64,000 nt of DNA from Bog-950 sp044225825. GTDB taxonomy: Bacteria; Bacteroidota; Bacteroidia; Chitinophagales; LD1. Location: the NCBI GenBank assembly GCA_044225825.1, contig JBGAIB010000001.1:558001-622000 (forward strand). The letters are read 5' to 3'. The translations under genes and the position numbers were made by a program. This document shows, one piece after another, positions 18,002-27,223 of the stretch; the first letter of the stretch is position 1, and each line of letters begins with the position of its first letter. The notes under the pieces were generated by a model, which saw nothing but the letters and a program-made list of their open reading frames with translations, was not told the origin of the DNA and ran no database searches.

Positions 18002-18040
18002 GAGATGTAGTTTATGTGTTGGTTTTAAAATCGTTTTCAA

Positions 18041-18060
18041 AATATACCGTTCGGTATATT
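18041..18060. promoter_or_regulatory. Palindromic operator upstream of the MBL-fold gene
   Basis: AATATACCG and CGGTATATT form a perfect inverted repeat around a central TT. A near copy lies before tetR at 18700-18715. On the minus strand TATATTTTG, a -7-like element, overlaps its downstream arm, so a bound repressor would block the promoter. Confidence 0.85.
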
Positions 18061-18074
18061 TTGAATCAAAAAAA

Positions 18075-18677
18075 TTATGGGCGCAAATCCAGAATCATTT
18101 TTTCGAGAAAGCCCATGGCTATGCGCAGTTCGGTAGGGCGCTCAGTAACTTTTGCCTGCATAACAGCACCTTCAATTAAGGACATAAGCACCACCGTAAA
18201 TTCTGTTGGGTTAGTGGTGCGTTTTATCTCGCCCCGCTTTATCCCGCGCTTTATTTGATCTTCCACCGCAGTTTTCCAAAAAGCAAGTGCATCAGCCGCC
18301 TTCTTCTTCAAGGCGGGGTGCGTATCGTCTGCTTCTGTAGAGGTATTTAATAAGGGGCAACCGGGTTTGAGGAAAGGTATCTTTAAAAAGTCGCGGTACA
18401 CCTGTGGGTAAACCAATAAACGCTCCACGGCATTATCGGTAGCCAGCATTCTTTCGCGTATATAGAGCGTTACACGTTTGAAATTGTAATCGAAGGCCGC
18501 CAAGGCTACTTCGTCCTTGTTTTCGAAGTTACCATAGATACTGCCCTTGGTAAGTCCGGTAGCTGCAGTTAAATCAGTTAGCGAAGTACCTGCATAGCCT
18601 TTCGCATTGAAAACGGGTGCCGTTCGCTCAATAATGAACTGCTTCGTTTGTTCTGCTTTGGTCAGGCCACTTTTCAT
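18075..18677 (-). CDS. TetR/AcrR-family transcriptional repressor
   Basis: A 200-residue TetR regulator. The N-terminal helix-turn-helix is clear: FNAKGYAGTSLTDLTAATGLTKGSIYGNFENKDEVALAAF. The C-terminal ligand domain resembles the TetR_C_16/YcdC branch. The ATG at 18677 (MKSGLTKAEQ) is preferred because the longer frame would begin within the operator. With matching palindromes before its own gene and before the MBL-fold gene, it very likely represses both. The ligand is unknown. Confidence 0.92.
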   Translation of the reverse strand: MKSGLTKAEQTKQFIIERTAPVFNAKGYAGTSLTDLTAATGLTKGSIYGNFENKDEVALAAFDYNFKRVTLYIRERMLATDNAVERLLVYPQVYRDFLKIPFLKPGCPLLNTSTEADDTHPALKKKAADALAFWKTAVEDQIKRGIKRGEIKRTTNPTEFTVVLMSLIEGAVMQAKVTERPTELRIAMGFLEKMILDLRP

Positions 18678-18699
18678 ATCAGGACGAAAATAAACAAAA

Positions 18700-18715
18700 T
18701 ATACCATTCGGTATA
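18700..18715. promoter_or_regulatory. Palindromic operator upstream of tetR
   Basis: TATACC-ATTC-GGTATA, the same arms as the site at 18041-18060 with one centre change. It lies 23 bases before the tetR ATG with the same TATATTTTG on the downstream side, pointing to autoregulation. Confidence 0.85.
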
Positions 18716-18740
18716 ATTATTTTGTGGAATGAATGATTTT

Positions 18741-18772
18741 GAAAATAAAACAGCCGGTGTTTCCACCGGCTG
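18741..18772 (-). terminator. Terminator of the RND efflux operon
   Basis: On the minus strand CAGCCGGTG and CACCGGCTG pair with a 4-base loop and are followed by TTTTATTTTC. It lies 30 bases after the outer-membrane factor gene. Confidence 0.85.
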
Positions 18773-18801
18773 CCCTGACTAGAGAACCACATTTATAAAA
18801 A

Positions 18802-20226
18802 CTATCTCCACCCGCCGCCAAGGGCCTTGTAGATATTGATCTCAGCATTTAATTGCTTCTGCTTTATCTCAATCATTTCCATTTTGGAGTCCAATGCCTC
18901 GCGCTGGGTTAACAACACTTCGATATAGTCGGCACGTGCCGATTTAAAGAGGTTATCGGAAATTGATACGGATTGGGTGAGGATATCTACCTCATTTGAT
19001 TTTGTGGTAAATCCCTTTGAATAATTATCAATGGCGGCCAGTTGGTTCTGCACTTCCAGAAATGCATTCAGGATGGTTTGCTCGTATTTATATACAGCCT
19101 GCACCTGTTTGGATCGCGAACTCATGTATTGTGCTTTAATAGCATTGCGGTTAATAAGCGGAGCCATTAACTCAGCCAACACCCCAGCCAGTATTGATTC
19201 GGGATGAAACCAAACTGCGGGGTTAAATGCCTGAAAGCCGGCTGATGCCGATAAACGGAGCGAAGGGAAGAAAGCAGCCTTGGCCACCTTTACATCCAGT
19301 TTGGCCGCTGCCAGTTCCTGTTCGGCCTGGCGAATATCCGGGCGGTTTTCGAGTAACTGGCTGGGCACGCCCGCAGCAATAGAGTCGAATACAAAATTGT
19401 AGAATGAAGCATCGTTACGGATAATGGGCGAAGGGAAACGGCCGGTTAAAAAATTCAGGTGGTTTTCCGTTTCGGTTATCTGCTGCAGTACTTCGTACTG
19501 CCGGTTCTGTGTATTGAGCAATTGCGCCTGAAAACGATTTACAGCTAACTGTGTTTCGCGGCCGGCATCCTTTTGTTGCTTAACGATGCTGAGTGCGTTT
19601 TGCTGTATCTCGATATTGCGCCGGATTATCTCCAGCTGATTATCGAGGGCCACCAGTTCGTAGTAGGCTTCCGCAATTTCGGCTACCAGGTTGGTTACTG
19701 CAAAGTTTTTGCCTTCTATACTTGCCAGGTAACGGGCTGCAGCGGCATTTTTCGCATTGCGGAGTTTCTTCCAGATGTCAATTTCCCAGGAGAAGTTGAC
19801 GCCAACCATAAAGTCGCCGATATATTTGGGCTTGTTTCCAGCGGCTTTCCAGTCTTCCTCGGACTGACCGTTCCAGGTATACTTTCCGGATTTATCGACA
19901 GCGCCATTCACGCCGGCATTCAGATAGGGCAGGTACTCTCCTTTACGCGCGCGGATTTCGTTGCGTGCAATATCTATTTCCTGCATCGTAATATTCAACT
20001 CCTGGTTATTCTTCAGGGCTGTATCTATAAGCGCTACCAAATTAGGGTCGGTAAAGTAATTGCGCCACTTTCTGGCGGCCATATTGGTACTATCGGCCAC
20101 TGCACCGTACATGGCAGGCACGGTTTTACTTTCCGTTTTTATGGGTTCCTTAAAGAGCTTGCATGCGGCTATCGGAAGCAACAAGAGCACGATAGCTATA
20201 TATTTAATGATAGTCTTATTCTCCAT
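18802..20226 (-). CDS. Outer-membrane efflux channel (NodT/OprM-type lipoprotein)
   Basis: A 474-residue TolC-family channel, the exit duct of the tripartite pump. The signal peptide ends in a lipobox (PIAAC, Cys about residue 22). The two outer-membrane efflux repeats follow, with long helical segments (NNQELNITMQEIDIARNEI; QLLENRPDIRQAEQELAAAKLDVKVAKAAFFPSL-type). The start overlaps the end of the RND gene by 11 bases. Last gene of the operon. Confidence 0.94.
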   Translation of the reverse strand: MENKTIIKYIAIVLLLLPIAACKLFKEPIKTESKTVPAMYGAVADSTNMAARKWRNYFTDPNLVALIDTALKNNQELNITMQEIDIARNEIRARKGEYLPYLNAGVNGAVDKSGKYTWNGQSEEDWKAAGNKPKYIGDFMVGVNFSWEIDIWKKLRNAKNAAAARYLASIEGKNFAVTNLVAEIAEAYYELVALDNQLEIIRRNIEIQQNALSIVKQQKDAGRETQLAVNRFQAQLLNTQNRQYEVLQQITETENHLNFLTGRFPSPIIRNDASFYNFVFDSIAAGVPSQLLENRPDIRQAEQELAAAKLDVKVAKAAFFPSLRLSASAGFQAFNPAVWFHPESILAGVLAELMAPLINRNAIKAQYMSSRSKQVQAVYKYEQTILNAFLEVQNQLAAIDNYSKGFTTKSNEVDILTQSVSISDNLFKSARADYIEVLLTQREALDSKMEMIEIKQKQLNAEINIYKALGGGWR

Positions 20227-23200
20227 TGTTCCTCCTTAAAATTTTAGCAATTATCTGTTTAACGTTTCTGGTAAGCGCAGCTTCGGAACCACTCTCCACA
20301 AAGGCTTCGCTGAGCGGGTTCACGTCTTCATCACGGATAAGGTGACGTCCTTCTGATATAGTGCCGAATATGTAGTAGAGGCCCGGCACCAACAGCACAC
20401 CAAAGATGGTACCGAATAGCATACCGCCCAAAGCCGATGCACCAATAGTATGGTTGCCAACGGCACCAGGACCGGTTGCTATTACCAGCGGTATAAGACC
20501 TGCAATGAACGCGAAGGAGGTCATCAATATCGGGCGGAAACGGACTCTTGCACCTTCGATTGCGGCTTCGAGCACCGTAGCGCCCTGATTATGTTTCTGG
20601 ACGGCAAATTCCACAATCAGCACCGCGTTTTTACCTAACAGACCTGTAAGCATAATCAAGCCAACCTGGGCATAAACATCATTAGAGAGACCCATTGTTT
20701 TAAGCAACAGGAAGGATCCGAATATGCCCGGGAAGATGGAAAGCAACACAGCAAAAGGCAACAGGAAGCTTTCGTATTGTGCTGCCAGGATCAGATACAC
20801 AAAGAACAGCACCACGAGGAATATATACAGGGCTTCATTTCCACGCTTTGCTTCGTCATATGAGAGACCTTCCCATGCAATATCATATCCGCGGGGCAGC
20901 GATTCTTTTGCTACTTCACGGATGGCTTTGATGGCATCACCGGAAGAGTAACCGGGCGAAGGCATACCGTTAATAAGCGACGAAACATAAAGGTTATAAC
21001 GCGATATCTCGTTTGGTCCCTGCGTTTTTACAATCTTCATGAACGCAGAATAGGGAACCATTTCGCCTGCCTCGTTTTTAATAAACATGTTTAACAGATC
21101 GGAAGGTTGTTTCCTGAATTCGGGAGCGGCCTGGGTATATACCTTATAGTAGTTATTGAAGCGAATAAAGCCCTGCTCGTAGGTACTACCAATCATGATA
21201 TTGAGGTTTTCCATGGCAGCGCCGATAGAAACGCCTTTTTGCATGGCGAGCTCATTATCAATCAATAATTCGTATTGAGGATATTTAGCAGAGAAGAACG
21301 CAAACAAACCGCTAAGCTCCTTACGTTTACGAAGGGCCTCCAGAAAATCCTTGTTTACCTGGTCAAAAACCTGGTAATCCACATCACCATTTTTATCAAG
21401 CAAGCGAAGTGAGAAGCCATCGGAAGTACCATAGCCGGGTACCGCAGGCGGCTGGAAATATTCGATGGTAGCAGGAAGATCTTTTGACTTTTCTTCCAAC
21501 TTCTCGATAATCTGTTTTACCGTTTGTTTTCTATCCGACCAATCGGCGAGGTTAATTAAACAGGTACCTGCGTTAGAACCGCGGCCCTCTGTAAGGATTT
21601 CGAAACCCGCCAGCGAGGTAACGGATTGAACACCTTCCACCTCCTTTGCCATTTTTTGCAGTTTACGGGCTATTTCATTCGTGCGCTCCAATGTAGTACC
21701 CGGAGGTGTTTGAATGATGGCATATATCTGCCCCTGATCTTCGTTTGGAATAAAGCCGGCAGGTAATACGCGGTTAACGCCAACAACAGCAATACCAAAA
21801 ACAAACAACATACCGTAGGTAACCACACGGCGGTCAACGATTCGCTTAAGCAATCCGCTATAACGGCCGGTAACTTTTTCGAACCAGTTATTAAACCAAT
21901 CCAAAAACAAGGTAACAGGTGTTTTACGGTGTGGCTGCCCGTGCGTATTGCGTAGAAGCATAGCACATAAAACAGGTGTAAGCGTAAGCGCCACTACCCC
22001 TGATAAAATGATTGCAGTGGCCATAGTAATAGAGAACTGCCTGTACAGTACCCCTACCGGTCCGCTCATAAAGGCTACCGGAACAAACACGGCCGTCATA
22101 ACCAGGGTAATAGCGATAATGGCACCGCCAATTTCGCCTAATACTTTTTTAACCGCTTTATAAGGCGATACGTTGTCTTCGGCCATTTTTACGTGCACGG
22201 CTTCCACCACTACGATGGCGTTATCTACCACAATGCCGATAGCCAACACCAATGCAAAAAGTGTAATGAGGTTTATACTTAAACCAAACATCTGCATAAA
22301 GATGAAGGTGCCGATAAGGGAAACCGGCACTGCAAGGATGGGGATAAGGGTTGATCGCCAATCGCCCAGGAAAACGAATACCACAATTGCTACCAGGATA
22401 AAAGCTTCCAGCAGGGTGTGCAGTACCTTTTCGATAGAAGCGTTTACGAACTTGGATACATCGTAGTTAATCTCGTAGTCCATGCCCGGAGGAAAATCCT
22501 TTTTCAGTTCTTCCAGCTTGGCCTTTGCTTCTTCAATTACCTTATTGGCATTACTGCCGGGGTTTTGCTTTAGCACCAAGGAAGCAGAAGGGTATCCATC
22601 TTTATTCGAGTAGATATCAACGAACTCGCTACCCACTTCAATTTGGGCCACGTCCTTAAGCTTAAGTAACTCGCCATCCGGATTTGCACGGATAATAATA
22701 CCCTCGTACTGCTCTGGTTTATTATACCATCCTTTATAGGTGAACACGTACTCCTGCGATTGTGCTGTTTTTCCGGAACTTAAACCTACCCTTCCCGGTC
22801 GTGCTAGCACACTTTGTTCGTCTATAGCCTTTAAAACTTCATCTGCCGAAATTTTGTAAGCCCTCATCCGGTCGGGATTTAACCATACACGAATGGCGAA
22901 AGCACGGCTACCGATTGCTTCCGCACGGCCCATACCGCTGATTCGTTGTATTTCGGGGAGGATGTATGTATTAGCATAGTTGAACAGAAACTTTTCATCG
23001 CAATTTTTATCGGTGCTGAAAAGGTTTACATACATCAACATACTTGGTTGCAGGGGTGTGATAATCACACCTTCGCGTTGTACCAACGGAGGCAGGTTTG
23101 TCATTACCTGATCTACCCGTGATTTGACGCGTGCTGCTGCAAGCGTGGGGTCAATGCCGGGCTCAAACACTACGTCGATGGACGCTTCGCTGGCGCTAGT

Positions 23201-23446
23201 GGCATCGGAAAGAATGTATTGCATTCCCTGCACACCGTTAATAGCCCTCTCCAAAATGGTTAAGGTTGATTTGACAAGCACATCGGCATTAGAGCCTGGG
23301 AATTCGATGAAGATAGTTACCCTTGGGGGAGCAATTTCGGGAAACTGCGCAACCGGGGTTGTAAAAATTGCCAGCAATCCCATGAAGATTATACCCAGGG
23401 ATATGGCTATAGCAAGAACCGGTCTTTGAATGAACGAATTAAACAT
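20216..23446 (-). CDS. RND efflux transporter, HAE1/AcrB type
   Basis: A 1076-residue inner-membrane proton antiporter of hydrophobic/amphiphilic drugs with two sets of six helices and two large periplasmic loops. MFNSFIQRPVLAIAIS opens the protein. Helix 4 reads LAIGIVVDNAIVVVE: D408 is kept (AcrB D407) but the neighbouring AcrB D408 position is Asn 409. LLGKNAVLIVEFA carries the relay Lys of helix 10. GFIPNEDQGQIYAIIQTPPGTTLERT is standard. It follows the fusion protein gene by 24 bases. No metal-RND signature is evident, so drugs, dyes or lipids are more likely substrates. Confidence 0.95.
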   Translation of the reverse strand: MFNSFIQRPVLAIAISLGIIFMGLLAIFTTPVAQFPEIAPPRVTIFIEFPGSNADVLVKSTLTILERAINGVQGMQYILSDATSASEASIDVVFEPGIDPTLAAARVKSRVDQVMTNLPPLVQREGVIITPLQPSMLMYVNLFSTDKNCDEKFLFNYANTYILPEIQRISGMGRAEAIGSRAFAIRVWLNPDRMRAYKISADEVLKAIDEQSVLARPGRVGLSSGKTAQSQEYVFTYKGWYNKPEQYEGIIIRANPDGELLKLKDVAQIEVGSEFVDIYSNKDGYPSASLVLKQNPGSNANKVIEEAKAKLEELKKDFPPGMDYEINYDVSKFVNASIEKVLHTLLEAFILVAIVVFVFLGDWRSTLIPILAVPVSLIGTFIFMQMFGLSINLITLFALVLAIGIVVDNAIVVVEAVHVKMAEDNVSPYKAVKKVLGEIGGAIIAITLVMTAVFVPVAFMSGPVGVLYRQFSITMATAIILSGVVALTLTPVLCAMLLRNTHGQPHRKTPVTLFLDWFNNWFEKVTGRYSGLLKRIVDRRVVTYGMLFVFGIAVVGVNRVLPAGFIPNEDQGQIYAIIQTPPGTTLERTNEIARKLQKMAKEVEGVQSVTSLAGFEILTEGRGSNAGTCLINLADWSDRKQTVKQIIEKLEEKSKDLPATIEYFQPPAVPGYGTSDGFSLRLLDKNGDVDYQVFDQVNKDFLEALRKRKELSGLFAFFSAKYPQYELLIDNELAMQKGVSIGAAMENLNIMIGSTYEQGFIRFNNYYKVYTQAAPEFRKQPSDLLNMFIKNEAGEMVPYSAFMKIVKTQGPNEISRYNLYVSSLINGMPSPGYSSGDAIKAIREVAKESLPRGYDIAWEGLSYDEAKRGNEALYIFLVVLFFVYLILAAQYESFLLPFAVLLSIFPGIFGSFLLLKTMGLSNDVYAQVGLIMLTGLLGKNAVLIVEFAVQKHNQGATVLEAAIEGARVRFRPILMTSFAFIAGLIPLVIATGPGAVGNHTIGASALGGMLFGTIFGVLLVPGLYYIFGTISEGRHLIRDEDVNPLSEAFVESGSEAALTRNVKQIIAKILRRNNGE

Positions 23447-23470
23447 GTCTATAAAATTTTGGTTCCTGCC

Positions 23471-24556
23471 TTATTCGGCGTGTAAATTGTTTATATCGGC
23501 CATTACCTTATCGAAAGAGATAAACTCGCCCTCAATCTTCTCGTTGTTTTTAACCTTGCCGAGTCCTTCGAGCAGGATTTTGTCGCTTGAGGTGAGTCCG
23601 GAAGAAACCACATACAGATGTGGCATTTCGTGGGAAACAGTGATTTGACGAGACTTCAACACCATGTGTTCATCCACTACATACACATATTTTTTATCCA
23701 GAATTTCGAAGGTTGATTTTTGCGGAACGAGAATGGCATCTTTCAGATAAACGGGCATCATAACTGTTCCGGTTTCGCCGTGACGCAGCAGCCCTGTTGG
23801 ATTTGGAAAAGTGGCACGGAAAGCAATGTTGCCTGTTTCGTTATTAAACTCGCCTTCGATGGTTTCCACGATACCTTCCTGCGGGAAAACTTCATTGTTA
23901 GCCATACGTAGTTTAACCTTAGGCTGACCTTCTTTTTTAGAACGGCTTGCATAATCGAGATATTCGGCCTCCGGCACATTGAAATACACCCACATTTTGC
24001 TGTTATCGGAAAGGGTGGTGAGCAGTTCGCCTTCATCTACCAAGCTTCCTAACCGCTCGTAAAAGCGATCCATTACACCGTCAAAAGGAGCACGTATATC
24101 GGTGAACTCCAGGTGTGCCTGTGCCAGGGCCAACTCTGCTTTGGCCTTATCAAGATTAGCTTTTGACAGGGCCAGTTCGTTTTTGGAAACGATGTTGCTG
24201 TCGGCCAGGTTTTTTGTATTCTGGTATTCAATTTCGGCATAGCTTACTTCGGCTTTAGCCTTTTCCATTTCCGCCTCGTAAATTACCGGCATAATCTGGA
24301 ACATTTTCTGGCCTTTGCTTACATGCTGGCCTTCGTCCACATAGATATTCTGCAGGTAACCTTTTTCCTGCGAACGCATTTCGATGTGGCTTACGGCATG
24401 AATCTGACACACATAATCCTTATAGATCATGGTATCCATTTGTGCAGGGCTGGTAATCAGGAATTTCGCATCCTCCACCTTTTCTTGCTTCTCGCTATGG
24501 CATCCTGTAAAAAACAATGTGCCTAACAGGCCTGCCAACATTACTATCCTCTTCAT
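23471..24556 (-). CDS. RND periplasmic membrane-fusion protein (AcrA-type lipoprotein)
   Basis: A 361-residue adaptor that joins pump and outer-membrane channel. The lipobox is FFTGC (Cys about residue 19). The two biotinyl-lipoyl halves (IYVDEGQHVSKGQKMFQIMP; LEFTDIRAPFDGVMDRFYERLGSLVDEGE-like) flank a helical hairpin rich in Ala, Glu and Lys (residues about 90-145). The beta-barrel domain follows. First of the three pump genes. Confidence 0.94.
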   Translation of the reverse strand: MKRIVMLAGLLGTLFFTGCHSEKQEKVEDAKFLITSPAQMDTMIYKDYVCQIHAVSHIEMRSQEKGYLQNIYVDEGQHVSKGQKMFQIMPVIYEAEMEKAKAEVSYAEIEYQNTKNLADSNIVSKNELALSKANLDKAKAELALAQAHLEFTDIRAPFDGVMDRFYERLGSLVDEGELLTTLSDNSKMWVYFNVPEAEYLDYASRSKKEGQPKVKLRMANNEVFPQEGIVETIEGEFNNETGNIAFRATFPNPTGLLRHGETGTVMMPVYLKDAILVPQKSTFEILDKKYVYVVDEHMVLKSRQITVSHEMPHLYVVSSGLTSSDKILLEGLGKVKNNEKIEGEFISFDKVMADINNLHAE

Positions 24557-24637
24557 TAAAGTTTATGTTTAAATGACTAATTACAATTGGAAACACTTGC
24601 GGTAAATGCAAATGCTCAAGCAGACCGCATACGGGAA

Positions 24638-24651
24638 GGGCCTATAGGCCC
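24638..24651. repeat. Perfect 14-base palindrome before the efflux operon
   Basis: GGGCCTATAGGCCC lies 82 bases upstream of the fusion-protein start, between it and the unknown gene. It could be an operator; no T-run follows. Confidence 0.45.
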
Positions 24652-24674
24652 AGCGGTAAGCTGGTACTAAAAAA

Positions 24675-25127
24675 TTAAGCTATGTAACTCTTCCAGGAAT
24701 GGTGGAGTACGAATAATGGAACCCTTGACAGGTTTTGAAACAGGCCAGACGAGTAGGCCCCCCAACTTACAGGGGTGGTTACGTCCGCTATGGTTAATTG
24801 CTGTATGTGCTCAACAATAGAATCGGAGTCTGAATCAGGATCCTCATCAGGTTCGTTTTCATTTGGGATTTCGCGGTCGCCGGGAATGGCGGACGACTCA
24901 TAGGGAATGTCAAGCCTGGTAAATTGATGACTCCCAATTTCTATTTCAGCCAGAAACTGCAATTCTTCGCGGATAACGGATGCCTTTGCTAAGGCGCGGT
25001 TATGCCCGGAAGTGGTATTGCCCAGGGTAAAACAAAGCACTAATGCAACAAACAAGGAAAGCATTAGGCGCTTTAATGTAAGGGTATTGTATTTGGCCAG
25101 TATGAAAGAAGAGCCCTTGGCATTCAT
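24675..25127 (-). CDS. Unknown membrane-anchored or secreted protein upstream of the efflux genes
   Basis: A 150-residue protein I do not recognise. One hydrophobic segment near the N-terminus (LMLSLFVALVLCFTLG) may be a signal or anchor. An acidic low-complexity stretch follows in the middle (GDREIPNENEPDEDPDSDSDS), and the C-terminus ends FVLHHSWKSYIA. The ATG at 25127 is used; 25154 and 25064 are alternatives. It lies on the same strand as the RND operon, 118 bases upstream, so it could be an accessory of the pump or a separately expressed envelope protein. Confidence 0.55.
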   Translation of the reverse strand: MNAKGSSFILAKYNTLTLKRLMLSLFVALVLCFTLGNTTSGHNRALAKASVIREELQFLAEIEIGSHQFTRLDIPYESSAIPGDREIPNENEPDEDPDSDSDSIVEHIQQLTIADVTTPVSWGAYSSGLFQNLSRVPLFVLHHSWKSYIA

Positions 25128-25135
25128 TTGCGGCG

Positions 25136-25143
25136 CAAATTTA
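25136..25143 (-). promoter_or_regulatory. -7 box of the unknown gene/efflux region
   Basis: On the minus strand TAAATTTG is an exact TAnnTTTG match. It lies only 9 bases before the ATG at 25127, implying a very short leader or a later start codon. Confidence 0.5.
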
Positions 25144-25214
25144 TGATCTATCAATCAAACTATTAAAAAATAACTTTTTTTAGAGAATAGCCAGCCAGTG
25201 CAGCCCGCAACCCT

Positions 25215-26015
25215 TTACATCAACTCCTTCATTTTCTTATAGATAAACTCTGCGGCGAACTTTGGCCTTAGGCGGTAGAGAAAATCGAGGAATTTGGCGT
25301 CGGAGCCTACCAATACCCGGTAACTATTATGCAACATACCCTGGATGATAATTTCGGCGGCTGCTACCGGGGTAGTCATTTTGATAGCGGAGTTTTCGGC
25401 GGTAGCACCAGTTTTTAATGCAGCACCCGAGTTGGCTGCAATGTTGGTGGCTATAGCCCCGGGGAATACGATAGTTACCTTAACCGGCGTATCCATCAAC
25501 TCGGACCGCAGGCCTTCGGTAAAGAGTTTAACCGCTGCCTTTGAAGCGCCATAAATGGTTTGGCCCGGAACCGGAAGAAAACCTCCCATACTCGATATGT
25601 TTACAATATGCGCCTCGGGGCGTTTGAGCAACAACGGAAGGAAGGTTTTGGTCATGTAAAGCAAGCCATAAAAGTTTACGTTCATCACCCTTTCGATGGC
25701 AGGGTAATCCAATTGAGCAATAGGCACAAAGGGTTGAATGATACCTGCATTATTAATAAGGCCATCGACCTGACCATGGGCTTGCAGCACCCGGTCCGGC
25801 AGGGCTTCCACTTCTGCCCTATTGGTAATGTTAAGCATGTGGCAGGATAAATTCGTACGCTTATCTCCGGCCAGTTTCACGGTTTCCTCCAAAGCTGCCT
25901 CGCTGATATCCACTGCCGCAACCCGTGCTCCTCTGTTCAGCAGGTTTAATACCAACTCGCGACCAATACCATTACCACCACCGGTTACCACAATTACTTT
26001 TCCGCTGACATTCAT
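25215..26015 (-). CDS. Short-chain dehydrogenase/reductase
   Basis: A 266-residue classical SDR. The NAD(P) motif is VTGGGNGIGRE at 10-20, NNAGI follows, and the catalytic Ser/Tyr/Lys are seen in ISSMGG and YGASKAA. The C-terminal ending with KFLDFLYRLRPKFAAEFIYKKM is like SDRs of lipid or steroid metabolism, but the substrate cannot be assigned. It stands alone, with neighbours separated by gaps. Confidence 0.9.
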   Translation of the reverse strand: MNVSGKVIVVTGGGNGIGRELVLNLLNRGARVAAVDISEAALEETVKLAGDKRTNLSCHMLNITNRAEVEALPDRVLQAHGQVDGLINNAGIIQPFVPIAQLDYPAIERVMNVNFYGLLYMTKTFLPLLLKRPEAHIVNISSMGGFLPVPGQTIYGASKAAVKLFTEGLRSELMDTPVKVTIVFPGAIATNIAANSGAALKTGATAENSAIKMTTPVAAAEIIIQGMLHNSYRVLVGSDAKFLDFLYRLRPKFAAEFIYKKMKELM

Positions 26016-26103
26016 ATTAGATTCGTTTTAGCTACTCAAAAGTATAGGACATATAAATTCCGCTTCATGAGCAAACTCAGTTCCACTGTTGATACAAACA
26101 CAA

Positions 26104-26124
26104 ACGGCCCCTCAAAAGGGCCGT
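26104..26124 (-). terminator. Probable terminator of the C1q/TNF-like gene
   Basis: ACGGCCC at 26104-26110 pairs with GGGCCGT at 26118-26124. On the minus strand it is followed by a short T-rich tract (TTTGTGTTTG). Confidence 0.6.
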
Positions 26125-26148
26125 CTGTATATATTTAAAACCTATGTA

Positions 26149-27033
26149 CTAATCCAGTTTTTCGATACTAAAATGTGAACCATGCGGAACAGTAGAGATA
26201 ACGCCATTACCGGTAACCTGTGTTACTTTTAACCAAAGCTGCAAGCCTGCGGGAAAATCGTAGGTGACTGAACGGCTGGCTGTTGCTATAGCCCCGCTGG
26301 TAGTGCCCAGGAAAATGCCGCTGTTAGTGCCATTCAACATGATATCATACGTTTGCCTAACCCAAATGCTTGCACAGTTAGCTGCAGAACCACCGGAAGA
26401 ATTCTGCAAGGATACCTCGTAGCTTAATCGATAACGTCCTGTTAAATTGATTGTAATGGTATCGTCATGTAGCGTAAAAGCAGAATCGACTATTGATAAA
26501 GGAGCAGTGGTGCCATCCGCCCAACGCATATTAAACCCAGCACCTGAGGGTATTGTTTGTTCGGAATAGAGATCAAACACACTTATCAAAGGCTTAGCAG
26601 CCGGTGCCGGAGGTGCAGGCAGGTGTAGCACCGTATCGGCTACCAGGGCAAACCGGGAAAATTGGGCATAGGGCACGCTAATTAACTGAGTGGTACCCAT
26701 ATCCGTAAAACTAGCTGCATTGTTCACCTTGGCCTCTACCTGCAAAAATTTGGGTCCGTTGCCCCAGTTCACCACATCTAAGTTGGCATTAGCTCCTATT
26801 TCGGTGCTCACCAAACCAAATTGGTTAGAGGTAAGGTTACTGGTTTCGGTATAAACCGATGACCCGGAAGGACTGCCATTATGAATAGTAAATCGCAGTT
26901 CCACCGGCTGGCTGATAGCGGCCTGGCCATTCACATCGCGCACAACAGCCTGATAATTGAATTTGGACGGCACTTGTGCCAACATACTGCCTGCAAACAA
27001 AAGGGCTATAATCAGATGGAAACTCTTTGTCAT
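26149..27033 (-). CDS. Secreted protein with a C1q/TNF-like C-terminal domain
   Basis: A 294-residue exported protein. From the ATG at 27033 it has a signal peptide (LIIALLFAGSMLAQ), then the Bacteroidota N-domain beginning PSKFNYQAVVRD with VELRFTIHNGSPSG and ISVPYAQFSRFA. After a proline/alanine linker (PAPPAPAAK), residues about 165-294 have the alternating strand pattern of a C1q/TNF jelly roll (FTLHDDTITINLTGRYRLSYEVSL, SIWVRQTYDIMLNG). Surface adhesion or filament-tip roles are common for such proteins, but none is shown here. Confidence 0.65.
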   Translation of the reverse strand: MTKSFHLIIALLFAGSMLAQVPSKFNYQAVVRDVNGQAAISQPVELRFTIHNGSPSGSSVYTETSNLTSNQFGLVSTEIGANANLDVVNWGNGPKFLQVEAKVNNAASFTDMGTTQLISVPYAQFSRFALVADTVLHLPAPPAPAAKPLISVFDLYSEQTIPSGAGFNMRWADGTTAPLSIVDSAFTLHDDTITINLTGRYRLSYEVSLQNSSGGSAANCASIWVRQTYDIMLNGTNSGIFLGTTSGAIATASRSVTYDFPAGLQLWLKVTQVTGNGVISTVPHGSHFSIEKLD

Positions 27034-27166
27034 TACTTTGGTTTTTATTGCATACAAAACAACAGAGCAGCAAGTGCGACCGGTATGATCAACCTCATAA
27101 AAGGCGGTGATAAATACAGAGATTCTGATGATTGAACAGGCAGGATGGCAAGATGAGTGATTAAAT

Positions 27167-27174
27167 TACCTTTG
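27167..27174 (+). promoter_or_regulatory. acs promoter, -7 box
   Basis: TACCTTTG matches TAnnTTTG exactly. It lies 50 bases before the ATG at 27224, which favours that start over the GTG at 27191. Confidence 0.65.
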
Positions 27175-27223
27175 ATAACAGGACTCGTACGTGACCTTAA
27201 CCAAAAAGAATGTAAACAGCCGT

